This document shows, piece by piece, positions 9,344 through 17,617 of a stretch of 64,000 nucleotides of DNA; the stretch's first letter is position 1; each line of letters starts with the position of its first letter. The notes below the pieces were generated by a model. That model was not told the origin of the DNA. It worked only from the letters and a program-made list of their open reading frames with translations, and made no database searches. Location of the stretch: NCBI RefSeq assembly GCF_001636845.1, contig NZ_LITT01000023.1:124001-188000 (forward strand). The letters run 5' to 3'. This stretch comes from Clostridium ljungdahlii (lineage in GTDB: Bacteria > Bacillota > Clostridia > Clostridiales > Clostridiaceae). Made by a program: the position numbers and the translations under genes.

Positions 9344-10090
9344 ATGGATGAATTAGAACTTAGAAATTTGTTAAAAGATGTTAAAGACAACAAAATAGGA
9401 GTTGAAGAGGGAATTGAAAAACTGAAGGATCTTCCGTTTAAAGATTTAGGATATGCTATGGTAGACAACCATAGGGAGATACGAGTTGGTTACCCTGAAG
9501 TAATATATTGTGAAGGTAAGACTGTAGATCAGGTAAAGGGAATTGTTGAGTTTATGCTTACCAAGGATAATAATATATTGGGAACTAGAGCTAGTAAAGA
9601 AATGTATAAAGCTGTAAAAGAAATTTGCCCTTATGCAAAGTATAATGAATCAGGGAGAACTATAACTATAGTAAAAAACTCTAAAGAGAAGACAGAATCA
9701 TATATAGCTATAGTTACAGCAGGAACATCAGATATACCTGTAGCAGAAGAGGCTTTTGAAACTGCTAATATTTTTGGAAATAGAGTAGAAAAGATTTTTG
9801 ATGTAGGCGTAGCGGGAATACACAGAATGTTTAGTAAATTAGATATTATAAGAAAAGCTAAAGTAATTATAGTAGTTGCAGGTATGGAAGGTGCACTTGC
9901 TAGTGTCATAGGAGGCCTTGTTGACAAACCTGTTATTGCAGTACCTACAAGTGTGGGATATGGAGCAAGTTTTGGAGGAGTAGCTGCTCTTCTTTCAATG
10001 CTTAATAGTTGTGCTAGCGGAGTAAGTGTAGTAAATATTGATAATGGATTTGGAGCAGGATATATTGCTAGTATTATAAACAAGCTTTAG
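9344..10090 (+). CDS. larB: LarB-type pyridinium carboxylase (AIR carboxylase fold)
   Basis: A 248-residue protein. LarB carboxylates nicotinic acid adenine dinucleotide and hydrolyses it in the first step of nickel-pincer nucleotide synthesis, the cofactor of lactate racemase and relatives. Visible: a helical N-terminus, [20 protein letters not shown], then the PurE-like core [13 protein letters not shown] (from residue 125) and [33 protein letters not shown] and a C-terminal [11 protein letters not shown] 9344 has GAGGTGG nearby. No larC, larE or larA is in the window, so its partners must lie elsewhere or be absent. Confidence 0.92.
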   Translation: MDELELRNLLKDVKDNKIGVEEGIEKLKDLPFKDLGYAMVDNHREIRVGYPEVIYCEGKTVDQVKGIVEFMLTKDNNILGTRASKEMYKAVKEICPYAKYNESGRTITIVKNSKEKTESYIAIVTAGTSDIPVAEEAFETANIFGNRVEKIFDVGVAGIHRMFSKLDIIRKAKVIIVVAGMEGALASVIGGLVDKPVIAVPTSVGYGASFGGVAALLSMLNSCASGVSVVNIDNGFGAGYIASIINKL

Positions 10091-10126
10091 TAAAAGTTTG
10101 CTTATTATATTTTGTGGATATAAGTT

Positions 10127-10176
10127 AAAAAGGGCCTGTTGCACTAAGAAACTAGTCTATGTAACAGGCCCTTTTT
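10127..10176. terminator. Bidirectional terminator between larB and the STAS gene
   Basis: A perfect 14-bp stem AAAAAGGGCCTGTT / AACAGGCCCTTTTT with a 22-nt loop lies between convergent genes. T-runs on both strands let it stop transcription from either side. Confidence 0.85.
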
Positions 10177-10178
10177 AG

Positions 10179-10463
10179 TTAATTATTTATTTCAAATACC
10201 TTATCTAATCGTGTCATATTAAAAATTTTCATAACATCTGCATTTCTAACTGAATAAAGTTTAAAGCTTCCGTTCATGTTCTTACACTTTTTATAAATTG
10301 AGACTAAAACTCCAAGTCCAGTACTATCAATAAAGGTACACTTGCTAAAATCCAATGAAAAATTTTTTTCACCTTTATCTATTAGAGAATTAAGTTTTTG
10401 TCTAAGATCATCTGCTTCGTCAACAGCAAAGTTTTCTGGTATTTCGATATTTAGATCCTTCAT
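10179..10463 (-). CDS. STAS-domain anti-sigma factor antagonist
   Basis: A 94-residue single STAS domain, the size of SpoIIAA/RsbV. The phosphorylatable serine is S47 in FIDSTGLGVL. In this family the unphosphorylated form binds and removes a kinase/anti-sigma factor, while the kinase inactivates it by phosphorylation. It is the last gene of the minus-strand set with the RsbW-like kinase, the SpoIIE-type phosphatase and a chemoreceptor, so it is the likely output switch. TGAGGTGAT lies upstream of its ATG. Confidence 0.92.
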   Translation of the reverse strand: MKDLNIEIPENFAVDEADDLRQKLNSLIDKGEKNFSLDFSKCTFIDSTGLGVLVSIYKKCKNMNGSFKLYSVRNADVMKIFNMTRLDKVFEINN

Positions 10464-10474
10464 TTTAAATCACC

Positions 10475-12463
10475 TCAAATTGTAAATTTTTCCACAAGAT
10501 TGTTTAAGGATACGGCTAATGCACTAGATTCCTCAGCACTAGCTGCCACATTTTCAATTGCTGAGTTTTGTTCTTCAGCAGATGCGGCAACTTCTTCACT
10601 GCTAGCTGCAGTGTTTTCAGTAATAGTAGCAACTGTATTAATAAGATTTACTATTTTATCAGAAGTAGCAACTTCATCTTTTGTAACATCCACTATTTCA
10701 TTTACACTGCTTGATATTTGATTTACGGCGTCTATGATACTTACAAAAGATTTATCGGCATCTTTTGCTATTACTACACCAGATTCAACGGCATCTTTGC
10801 TTGAATTCATGTTTTTTACAGCTTTGCTTATTTCATTTACCATTTCGCTTACTAATGAAGATATTTCATTTGCTCCAGTGTTAGTTTCTTCTGAAAGCTT
10901 ACGAACTTCTTCTGCCACCACGGTAAAGCCTTTCCCATGTTCTCCGGCTCTTGCTGCTTCAATAGCTGCGTTTAGTGCTAGTAAGTTAGTTTGAGATGAA
11001 ATACTGTTTATGGTATCAATGATTCCACTTACTTTTTTGGAAAGTTCCTGCAGAACTTTTAAAGTAGTTTCTGTTGCCGTTGATGATTTACGGATATTTT
11101 CAATAGCATCAACTGTATTTTCGATTTTATTTCTTCCTTCTTCTGCAGTGTCCATGGTATGTTTGGAATTCTTTTTAGCTGTGAGTGCCCTATTTTGAGA
11201 TATTTGAACCAAGCTTGATAGTTGAACCAAAACTTCTGATACTTCTACAATAGAGCTATTCTGAGTTTCAGCATCCTTTGCAACTTTTTCTATAGTGCCG
11301 GTCATTTGTTCTGTTGTAGAACTTATTTCCTCATTAGAAGAGGCTAGTTCTTCTGAAGAAGCAGCCAAATTTTCTGATGCATCTCTGACATTACGTATTG
11401 TATTATGCTGATGTTCAATCATTTTATTAAAGTATTCACCTAATGTCTGCAATTCGTCTTCTGTACTTATTTTAGACCTTACAGTTAAATTACCCTCACC
11501 AGCCTTGGTCATTAAACTTTCCAATTGTTTAATTGGATTTATTATATCTCTTATAGAAAATCTATAGGCTAAAAATATTGTAATAAGTAAAGATAATATA
11601 GCTATTATAATTGTAAAATTTCTAATACTTGAAGCAGGAGACATATATGTGTCATAGTCAGCTTCTACTGCTATAATCCAATTATTAGTGGAAACAAATT
11701 TCCCAAACTTACGTGATCCGTTATAGCTATAGTATCCTTCAGAAGTTCCACTTGATTTAGCTTCATTTATTAAAGATTTTAATTGGTTATTAGTGCTATT
11801 TAAAAGATTTTCTTTAAATACTTTGTCTGTTTTAGGATGGGAGATAATAAGCCCATCTTTATTAATCATATATGCATATCCAAAGTTACCCAATTTGACG
11901 TTAGATACTCCTTTAAAAGGTATTATTCCGATTAATGTGCCTACAATTTTATTATCAATTTTTAAAGGATGTGCAATTCCTATTACAGGTTTACCTGTAA
12001 CTTTTGATATTAAAACAGTTTTTTTATTAGTGTTTTTAGAGCCTTCTAAGGCGTCTTTCACGTAGTCTCTGTCACTATAGTCAACGTTATAATTTTCACT
12101 TGAGTTACTAACAATTCCTTTAGCTGACGTATTTGCGATAACTAAACTTTCTATTGTACTATTGTTTTCTTTTTGTATTTTTTGTAGATAATTATAGACT
12201 TCATTATTGTAAGTGGTATCGCCTGAGGCGATTTTTGCCATACGCTCATCAGAACTTAAAATTTTAATATACTCGTCTACCGAATCTATTTTTTCATTTA
12301 TAGACTGCACTGTTTGACTTGAAGTACTTTCCAATTGGTTTTTAATTGTATTTTGCAATAAACTAGAAGTCCTAATATAAGAGAAACTTCCTAAAATAAT
12401 AAGAGGAACAGTTATAAATATAAAGAACATTAAACCTAATTTATTTTTTAAACTTTTTTTCAT
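10475..12463 (-). CDS. Methyl-accepting chemotaxis protein (Cache-HAMP-MCP)
   Basis: A 662-residue receptor: membrane helix 1 (about 8-30), an extracellular double-Cache-like sensor (about 35-280; [36 protein letters not shown]), membrane helix 2 (about 282-302), HAMP (about 303-355), then the coiled-coil signalling domain with the conserved tip [20 protein letters not shown] near residue 490. Cache sensors commonly bind small carboxylates or amino acids; the ligand is unknown. There is no CheB/CheR pentapeptide at the C-terminus. It sits 11 bp before the STAS gene and 134 bp after the kinase gene, and no che genes are nearby. Confidence 0.95.
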   Translation of the reverse strand: MKKSLKNKLGLMFFIFITVPLIILGSFSYIRTSSLLQNTIKNQLESTSSQTVQSINEKIDSVDEYIKILSSDERMAKIASGDTTYNNEVYNYLQKIQKENNSTIESLVIANTSAKGIVSNSSENYNVDYSDRDYVKDALEGSKNTNKKTVLISKVTGKPVIGIAHPLKIDNKIVGTLIGIIPFKGVSNVKLGNFGYAYMINKDGLIISHPKTDKVFKENLLNSTNNQLKSLINEAKSSGTSEGYYSYNGSRKFGKFVSTNNWIIAVEADYDTYMSPASSIRNFTIIIAILSLLITIFLAYRFSIRDIINPIKQLESLMTKAGEGNLTVRSKISTEDELQTLGEYFNKMIEHQHNTIRNVRDASENLAASSEELASSNEEISSTTEQMTGTIEKVAKDAETQNSSIVEVSEVLVQLSSLVQISQNRALTAKKNSKHTMDTAEEGRNKIENTVDAIENIRKSSTATETTLKVLQELSKKVSGIIDTINSISSQTNLLALNAAIEAARAGEHGKGFTVVAEEVRKLSEETNTGANEISSLVSEMVNEISKAVKNMNSSKDAVESGVVIAKDADKSFVSIIDAVNQISSSVNEIVDVTKDEVATSDKIVNLINTVATITENTAASSEEVAASAEEQNSAIENVAASAEESSALAVSLNNLVEKFTI

Positions 12464-12597
12464 TAAAATGCCTCCAAACTTTCATATTCTTGTTTAATCG
12501 CTAAAACTCCCATCTTCTATAAAAATGGGAGATAAATAAATTTTGTACTTGAGTAAGTTTTTAAAATAGTTATAATAATGAATATTATTGTTATTTC

Positions 12598-12981
12598 CTA
12601 GCTAGCCAAGGATTTTTCTATAATTAGAGTATTTTGTTTTAATTCAATATGATCTGAAAGATTTTTAATGAGAAATAATCCTCTTCCTTCATCTTCTAGT
12701 ATATTTTCATTATCTAATTGTTTGTTAATTATTGTATCTTTAAATCCAGTACCGCAATCCTTAATTTCAAATTGAACATTTGAATCATCATATACATATT
12801 TTAAATAAATAGGTTTGTCCATGCTCATATTGTTACCATGCTTAAAGGCATTGGTTAAAGCTTCTGTAAGTATTAGCTTAATATCAAAATTGTACTTTGA
12901 AGCATTTAACTCAGCAGTGATTTTATCGATAATCTGTTTGTGCTTGGACAAACCATATAAAATAAATTCATTACTTTTCAT
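12598..12981 (-). CDS. RsbW/SpoIIAB-like serine kinase (anti-sigma factor type)
   Basis: A 127-residue HATPase_c domain of the GHKL family: N-box EALTNAFKHGN, G1 box IKDCGTGF, G2 box EDEGRGLFLIKNLSD. Such kinases phosphorylate a STAS antagonist and may bind a sigma factor or another target. GGAGGATAGAT precedes the ATG. It follows the phosphatase gene by 15 bp. No sigma factor gene is adjacent, so the controlled target is open. Confidence 0.92.
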   Translation of the reverse strand: MKSNEFILYGLSKHKQIIDKITAELNASKYNFDIKLILTEALTNAFKHGNNMSMDKPIYLKYVYDDSNVQFEIKDCGTGFKDTIINKQLDNENILEDEGRGLFLIKNLSDHIELKQNTLIIEKSLAS

Positions 12982-12996
12982 ATCTATCCTCCAAAA

Positions 12997-14505
12997 TCAT
13001 TTTATTTCCAAAGCGATTACTGTACTGTCATCTTTTAATGCTCCGGTTTCATTGATTATGTTATTTAATTTAGCTTTCAAGTAAGTTATAAATTCAGTTA
13101 ATGTGTGTGATTTAAGATAACTTTTTCTAATTTCATTATCATCAAATATGAAGTCCAACCCATCCGTGGGAAAATAAAATCTATCACCTTCTTTAAATAA
13201 AATCACATCTTCATCAAATACTGCATCTTGAAACATACCTAGAAAAGGACCTTTAACTATAAATTCTTGTGGATTGCAGTTGCTTTTTTGAAACATAAAC
13301 TGGCTTATCCCAGCACCTGCTACTCTTGCTTCATTTTTCTTAAAATCTAAACTAAAACAGCAAGCAGCAATGCAGTGGTTATCACTTAAATAGTCAGCAA
13401 TTTTTTTATTTAAAATCTTAACTATTTCAAGTGGATCACAGCTTATTAAAATTGCTTCGCGAAATAAAACAAAAAATGCTAGTACGTTAAGAGCTGCTGT
13501 AATTCCTTTGCCGCTAACATCTCCAATTATTCCAAGAATTAAGTCTTCATTTACTTTGTATAACCTAAAAAAGTCTCCACTTACTGTCTTAGCAGGCATG
13601 TACAAACTTTCTAATTGAAGTTTTTCAGGTATAGGAGATACATCTTCGATGTATTTTCTTTGAAGTTTAGAGGCTTCATTTAGTCTCCTTTTCATATCGG
13701 AAATATTTCTAATTATTGCTTGAATCGCAGGGCTGCCTTTATACATTAAATAACTTGCTGATATTTCTACATCCATTAGAGTATTACCATAACGTACAAT
13801 TTTATAGTCAGATATGGATTTAGACTTTTTACCTTCTAATATCTGTTTCATCCGCCTGTGAGCAGTTTTTATAAATTCCTTTGATATATATTTATAAATA
13901 TTTTCTCCAATGATTTTATCATAGTCTGTACCAACTAAATTACAAGCTTTGTGATTTGCCAGTACGATTTTACTATCTACTGTTATAATGATTGCTTCTG
14001 GTGAAAGATTAATAATTTTGCGATATCTTTCTTCACTTTCTCTAATTGTATTTGCCAATATTTTTTTCTTGGTAATATCTTTTTGCTGTTCTACAATAAA
14101 TGCTACTTCTCCTAAATTGTCCATGACAGGGTTATAAGTACAATCCATAAATTTGTTATGCTCTGGAAAATACTTTTCCATTTTTATTAGTTTTTTGGTT
14201 CTAAGGGCTTCTTTTACACCGCAGTCTTTGCAGTTCCCTTTCATATTTAAAATTTCAAAACACCTTTTACCTTTAACTTCATCTTTAGTTTTTTTATAAA
14301 ACTTACATCCAGCTTCATTAAAAAATAGAATCCTACCATTGGAGTCAAACACCTTTATAATATCAGTAATACCTTTTAAGACTCCTTCTAATATCCATAA
14401 GTTATAATTTTCTTTATTTGCCTTACGTTTAGCAAAGCGTTTTAAACTATCTGGGTAAAGTGTTTCTTTGTGATAAAGTTCACTTTCTCCTGATTTATAG
14501 TTCAA
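12997..14505 (-). CDS. PAS-PAS-SpoIIE (PP2C) serine phosphatase
   Basis: A 502-residue protein with PAS1 (about 38-145), PAS2 (about 158-272) and a SpoIIE/RsbU-type PP2C domain (about 295-500). Metal ligands are visible at D311 (SGDFF), D329 (GDVSGKG), TDGLDF and DDSTVIALE. PAS1 carries C82, C92 and C95 (RCFEILNMKGNCKDC), a cysteine set that could sense redox state or metal. The likely job is to dephosphorylate the downstream STAS protein when the PAS domains receive a signal. The TTG start at 14505 follows AGAGGTGG by six bases. First gene of the partner-switching cluster. Confidence 0.93.
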   Translation of the reverse strand: MNYKSGESELYHKETLYPDSLKRFAKRKANKENYNLWILEGVLKGITDIIKVFDSNGRILFFNEAGCKFYKKTKDEVKGKRCFEILNMKGNCKDCGVKEALRTKKLIKMEKYFPEHNKFMDCTYNPVMDNLGEVAFIVEQQKDITKKKILANTIRESEERYRKIINLSPEAIIITVDSKIVLANHKACNLVGTDYDKIIGENIYKYISKEFIKTAHRRMKQILEGKKSKSISDYKIVRYGNTLMDVEISASYLMYKGSPAIQAIIRNISDMKRRLNEASKLQRKYIEDVSPIPEKLQLESLYMPAKTVSGDFFRLYKVNEDLILGIIGDVSGKGITAALNVLAFFVLFREAILISCDPLEIVKILNKKIADYLSDNHCIAACCFSLDFKKNEARVAGAGISQFMFQKSNCNPQEFIVKGPFLGMFQDAVFDEDVILFKEGDRFYFPTDGLDFIFDDNEIRKSYLKSHTLTEFITYLKAKLNNIINETGALKDDSTVIALEIK

Positions 14506-14938
14506 AGTATACCACCTCTGTACACACTAAATAATAAAAATGATTTTTCAAAATTATGGTACTGAATATTACCAATATAAATGATATACTCTAATGATAC
14601 AATAAGTATATGTTTTTTTAAAGCTATATTGTATTTAATTTCACTAATAAGAATTAAATGAATATGTTTACAATAAATTCAATATTGTTAAATTGATATA
14701 TGTAAGAGTAAAATTAGTTTTAACTAAAATTATAAATTTTTATAATTAGTGCATTAATTTTATTAAATAATAATATAGTATACTATAGGTTTCCTAAGTG
14801 GAGGTTGGATTTAATATAGATCCCATTATTTTTAAACTGCGAAGGCTGAGTCAATAACTAATAGTTAAAGACCAAAATGAATGAGATTTTTCTTCACCAT
14901 GTTGCGAAAATCTTAAATTTGAGGCAGGGTGATAAATA
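14506..14938. other. Divergent intergenic region, no gene recognised
   Basis: 433 bp, very AT-rich up to about 14790, between the phosphatase gene and a small plus-strand gene. From 14790 to 14935 composition is more balanced (GGTTTCCTAAGTGGAGGTTGG, then GCGAAGGCTGAGTCAATAA) and a weak hairpin pairs AGATTTTT with AAAATCTT near 14884-14915. This may be a leader or small RNA, but I cannot assign it to a family. Promoters for both flanking genes must lie here. Confidence 0.4.
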
Positions 14939-15307
14939 TTGTCCCATAGAAAAATAATTGAAGATTATTATTGTGATGTAAATAATTTAGCAGAGCTATT
15001 ATCTAAATTAACTAATTCCTACAGACTGCTAATAGGTGGAGCTGGAGAATTAAATTCTATATCAGGAGTGCATAAAGGTGAAGTTAAAGATTCTTTAAAA
15101 AGAGTGTATAAGCTTGGAAATGCAATTGATAAAGTTGTAGATACATTAAAGGAGTCTACTGAAGTATACTCAGAATACTGTAAACTTACTACTGAAGTTA
15201 TAAAAGAAAAAATGCAAATTAAATATGTGGAAACAGAAATAGATGAAGAATTGTTTCTAAATGATTTAGATGATATGGATGAAGACGATGATACAAAAGG
15301 AGATTAA
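14939..15307 (+). CDS. Hypothetical small acidic protein
   Basis: A 122-residue protein, predicted helical, with an acidic tail (LNDLDDMDEDDDTKGD). The TTG at 14939 follows GGGTG by about nine bases, and an in-frame stop lies just before it, so no earlier start is possible. The regular heptad-like pattern (LAELLSKLTNSYRLL, VYKLGNAIDKVVDTLKES) suggests a coiled-coil or helical bundle. No family recognised. Its stop codon lies inside the terminator stem. Confidence 0.65.
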   Translation: MSHRKIIEDYYCDVNNLAELLSKLTNSYRLLIGGAGELNSISGVHKGEVKDSLKRVYKLGNAIDKVVDTLKESTEVYSEYCKLTTEVIKEKMQIKYVETEIDEELFLNDLDDMDEDDDTKGD

Positions 15308-15337
15308 GTAAAATATATTTTTACTTAATCTCCTTTA
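15299..15337. terminator. Terminator between the small acidic protein gene and pssA
   Basis: A perfect 15-bp stem GGAGATTAAGTAAAA / TTTTACTTAATCTCC with a short AT loop, overlapping the end of the upstream gene and lying between convergent genes. Confidence 0.75.
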
Positions 15338-15360
15338 TAAAATGTAGTTATTTACTAAAA

Positions 15361-15882
15361 TTAGAACTTCTTAAACCTATATTTACAAATCATAAGGTAA
15401 GAAAGTATTATTACAAGTAAAATAGTAAATTCTGCAGGAACAGGATGTCTAAATGTAATCAGACAATATAAAGCCATAAACATACCTGCAAAAGTTATTG
15501 GAATACCAAAAAATTGTCCATCAAAATCAGTAATATTAAATCTTGCCAGTCTATATGCTCCGCATATTGGTAATAACAATACTAACATATAACCTAATAG
15601 TCCAAAAGTAGAAAAATTATAGATATTAAATGTAAGAACTGATGGGGCAACTCCAAAAGAAACTAAATCTGCAAGCGAATCTAGCTGTTTACCTAATTCA
15701 CTGGATACTTTTAAAAATCTAGCAACTCTTCCATCATATCTATCAGCTAAACATGCAAGTAATATAAATATACTGGCCCATAAATAATTTTCCTGAAAGG
15801 ACATCATTAGAGACATTACACCACAACTAAGATTAGCAAATGTAAACGCATTAGGCACTGAACTTCTAGCTATTTTAGCCAC
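15361..15882 (-). CDS. pssA: CDP-diacylglycerol-serine O-phosphatidyltransferase
   Basis: Makes phosphatidylserine from CDP-diacylglycerol and serine, the precursor of phosphatidylethanolamine, in the membrane. The 173 residues carry the full CDP-alcohol phosphatidyltransferase motif: D47, D50, G51, A54, R55, G64, D68 and D72 (DG-x2-AR-x8-G-x3-D-x3-D). About six membrane segments are visible. I chose the GTG at 15882, eight bases from AAGGAG; the GTG at 15891 abuts that site. Short for the enzyme but normal for clostridial and bacillar PssA. No psd gene is adjacent. Confidence 0.9.
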   Translation of the reverse strand: MAKIARSSVPNAFTFANLSCGVMSLMMSFQENYLWASIFILLACLADRYDGRVARFLKVSSELGKQLDSLADLVSFGVAPSVLTFNIYNFSTFGLLGYMLVLLLPICGAYRLARFNITDFDGQFFGIPITFAGMFMALYCLITFRHPVPAEFTILLVIILSYLMICKYRFKKF

Positions 15883-16262
15883 TGTGACCACTCCTTAAAA
15901 ATAACAAAATTAAATTATACTCCCCTAATTTACTAAAAAGTATATAATTGCATAAGTTAATTATACCTCATTTTATGAAAATAGTTAAGTACATAGTCTG
16001 TGTCTTTTCTATGACAAACTTGTAAATTTTCTGTTAAAAACATACAAGAAATTTCAATTCACAACTAAAATCATTTTGGAAAAGCGTTTAATGTAATAAA
16101 TAGGTCATATATTTTCTATTGAATATTCATCAAAAATATGTAAATATTACATATATAAGTTATAATGCTAAAAACTATATACAGAATTTACTCTTTATTT
16201 TATTATATATTTAGTAATTTAATTTGTCTTTTAAAATTAAAAAAAAGGATAGTTGTGAATTT
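15883..16262. other. Divergent intergenic region, nothing recognised
   Basis: 380 bp of AT-rich sequence between pssA (minus) and the VTT gene (plus). I see no gene, no RNA motif and no confident promoter, although both flanking genes need one here. Confidence 0.4.
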
Positions 16263-16931
16263 ATGAGAAATAGTAAAGAAAGTATTTTTAAGTGTTTGAT
16301 AGTATCTTTTTTGATTTTTACTATTGTATTTATTCTATACAAATATAAAGGAAGTTTGTATAAGATAAGTATGGATAGTATTAGAAGTTATATACAGAGT
16401 TATGGGAAATTTTCAGATATTATTTTTATTTTAATTTATACTATAAGGCCTGTAGTGCTTATATTGCCCGCATCTCTTATGTCAATAATTGCAGGGAGCA
16501 TATTTAATTTATATATGGCTCTTTTCCTCAGTATGATTGGCTGCTTTGGATCAGCTACACTAGCTTTCTTTTTATCTAGATTTTTAGGACGATCTTTTGT
16601 AAATAAAATTCTTAAAGGGAAAGCTTTAACATTAAATGACAATATAGAAAAGTATGGATTTAGGATTATGACTGCAATGAGATTAAGTTTTGTATTCCCC
16701 TATGATCCACTTAGTTATGCTGCAGGACTTACAAAAATTAAATATAGAGATTTTATTTTTGGCACTTTAGTAGGAATTTTACCTGAAATGGTGACTTATT
16801 CCTTAATAGGAGGAAATTTGACAAAGCCGTTTTCATTTAAATTTATATTGCCCATAATAGTTTTATTTATTATAGCATGTATTTCTATATATATGCATAA
16901 AAAAAAGTCTAAAGATACCAATAATTTATAA
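16263..16931 (+). CDS. VTT/SNARE-associated (TVP38/TMEM64) membrane protein
   Basis: About 222 residues with an N-terminal helix, the family core (RPVVLILPASLMSIIAGSIF and FLGRSFVNKIL, then YGFRIMTAMRLSFVFPYDPLSYAAGLT, GTLVGILPEMVTYSLIGG) and a C-terminal helix with a lysine tail. Relatives (DedA/TVP38) are thought to translocate or scramble lipids; the substrate here is unknown. I chose the ATG at 16263, with AAAAGGAT about 12 bases upstream, over an unsupported upstream TTG. Confidence 0.85.
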   Translation: MRNSKESIFKCLIVSFLIFTIVFILYKYKGSLYKISMDSIRSYIQSYGKFSDIIFILIYTIRPVVLILPASLMSIIAGSIFNLYMALFLSMIGCFGSATLAFFLSRFLGRSFVNKILKGKALTLNDNIEKYGFRIMTAMRLSFVFPYDPLSYAAGLTKIKYRDFIFGTLVGILPEMVTYSLIGGNLTKPFSFKFILPIIVLFIIACISIYMHKKKSKDTNNL

Positions 16932-16980
16932 GTAACATAATCTTTAGATTAGGACATAATAAATATGAAATTAAATCTAA

Positions 16981-17035
16981 GGTATTTGAAAGAAAATAGG
17001 CTAGCATACTAACTAGTTATTTCTTTGAAGATGCC
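16981..17035 (+). repeat. 55-bp dispersed palindromic repeat, copy 1
   Basis: An imperfect inverted repeat (left arm GGTATTTGAAAGAAAATAG, right arm TTATTTCTTTGAAGATGCC, centre GCTAGCATACTAACTAG). It matches 34577-34631 at 52 of 55 positions with no gaps. It lies in the 5' untranslated region of the CBS-domain gene, ending 17 bp before its start codon and just before the ribosome site. Confidence 0.85.
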
Positions 17036-17051
17036 TAAAGGGGTGTTTGAA

Positions 17052-17480
17052 ATGAAAGTTAAAGATATAATGACTAAATCTGTAATAAGTTTAAATGATG
17101 ACGATACTGTGGAAAAAGCAGCACAAATTATGCAGCAAAATAATGTAGGAGCTGTTCCAGTTTGTAAAAATGGGAAAGTTATAGGAATTGTCACAGATAG
17201 GGATATAGCTATAAGATCAGCATCTCAGAGTGGAGGCACTGAATCCAAATTTGTAAGAGATATTATGTCGGCAAATCCTGTAACCGGATCACCTGATATG
17301 AATTTAGAAGATGCATCTAGAATAATGAGTGATAAGCAAATAAGAAGGTTACCTATTGTTGAAAATAAAAATGTAGTTGGAATGGTATCTTTAGGAGATC
17401 TAGCAGTAAATCCTAAGTCAAATACTCAGGCAGGAGATGCCTTGAGTAGTATATCGGAAAATAACTACTCAGCATTTTAG
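17052..17480 (+). CDS. CBS-domain pair protein
   Basis: A 142-residue protein of two CBS domains (about 5-60 and 70-128) with the VKDIMTKSVISL, GAVPVCKNGKVIGIVTDRDIAIR and RRLPIVENKNVVGMVSLGDLA signatures. CBS pairs bind adenosine nucleotides and regulate partner proteins; stand-alone copies are common in clostridia and no specific partner is evident. ATG 17052 follows AAAGGGGTG. The 55-bp repeat sits directly upstream and may form an mRNA hairpin. Confidence 0.93.
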   Translation: MKVKDIMTKSVISLNDDDTVEKAAQIMQQNNVGAVPVCKNGKVIGIVTDRDIAIRSASQSGGTESKFVRDIMSANPVTGSPDMNLEDASRIMSDKQIRRLPIVENKNVVGMVSLGDLAVNPKSNTQAGDALSSISENNYSAF

Positions 17481-17496
17481 AATTTAATAATTTGTA

Positions 17497-17537
17497 AATA
17501 AATCCACAAGATTTACAAGTAATCTTGTGGATTTATT
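17497..17537 (+). terminator. Stem-loop after the CBS gene
   Basis: A perfect 17-bp stem AATAAATCCACAAGATT / AATCTTGTGGATTTATT with a 7-nt loop. The only T-rich part is in the 3' arm, so termination is likely but weaker than at a classic site. Confidence 0.6.
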
Positions 17538-17617
17538 ACTTTAGGTGATATAATATCAGGTGACATATTTAAATAAAGAATCTAGGTTTGTAATTTATAT
17601 AATTAGAGGAGTTTAAC

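Noticed and set aside
10500-10994. Ala/Ser/Val-rich plus-strand frames opposite the MCP gene
   Set aside because: They arise from the repetitive coiled-coil codons of the receptor on the other strand; no ribosome site.
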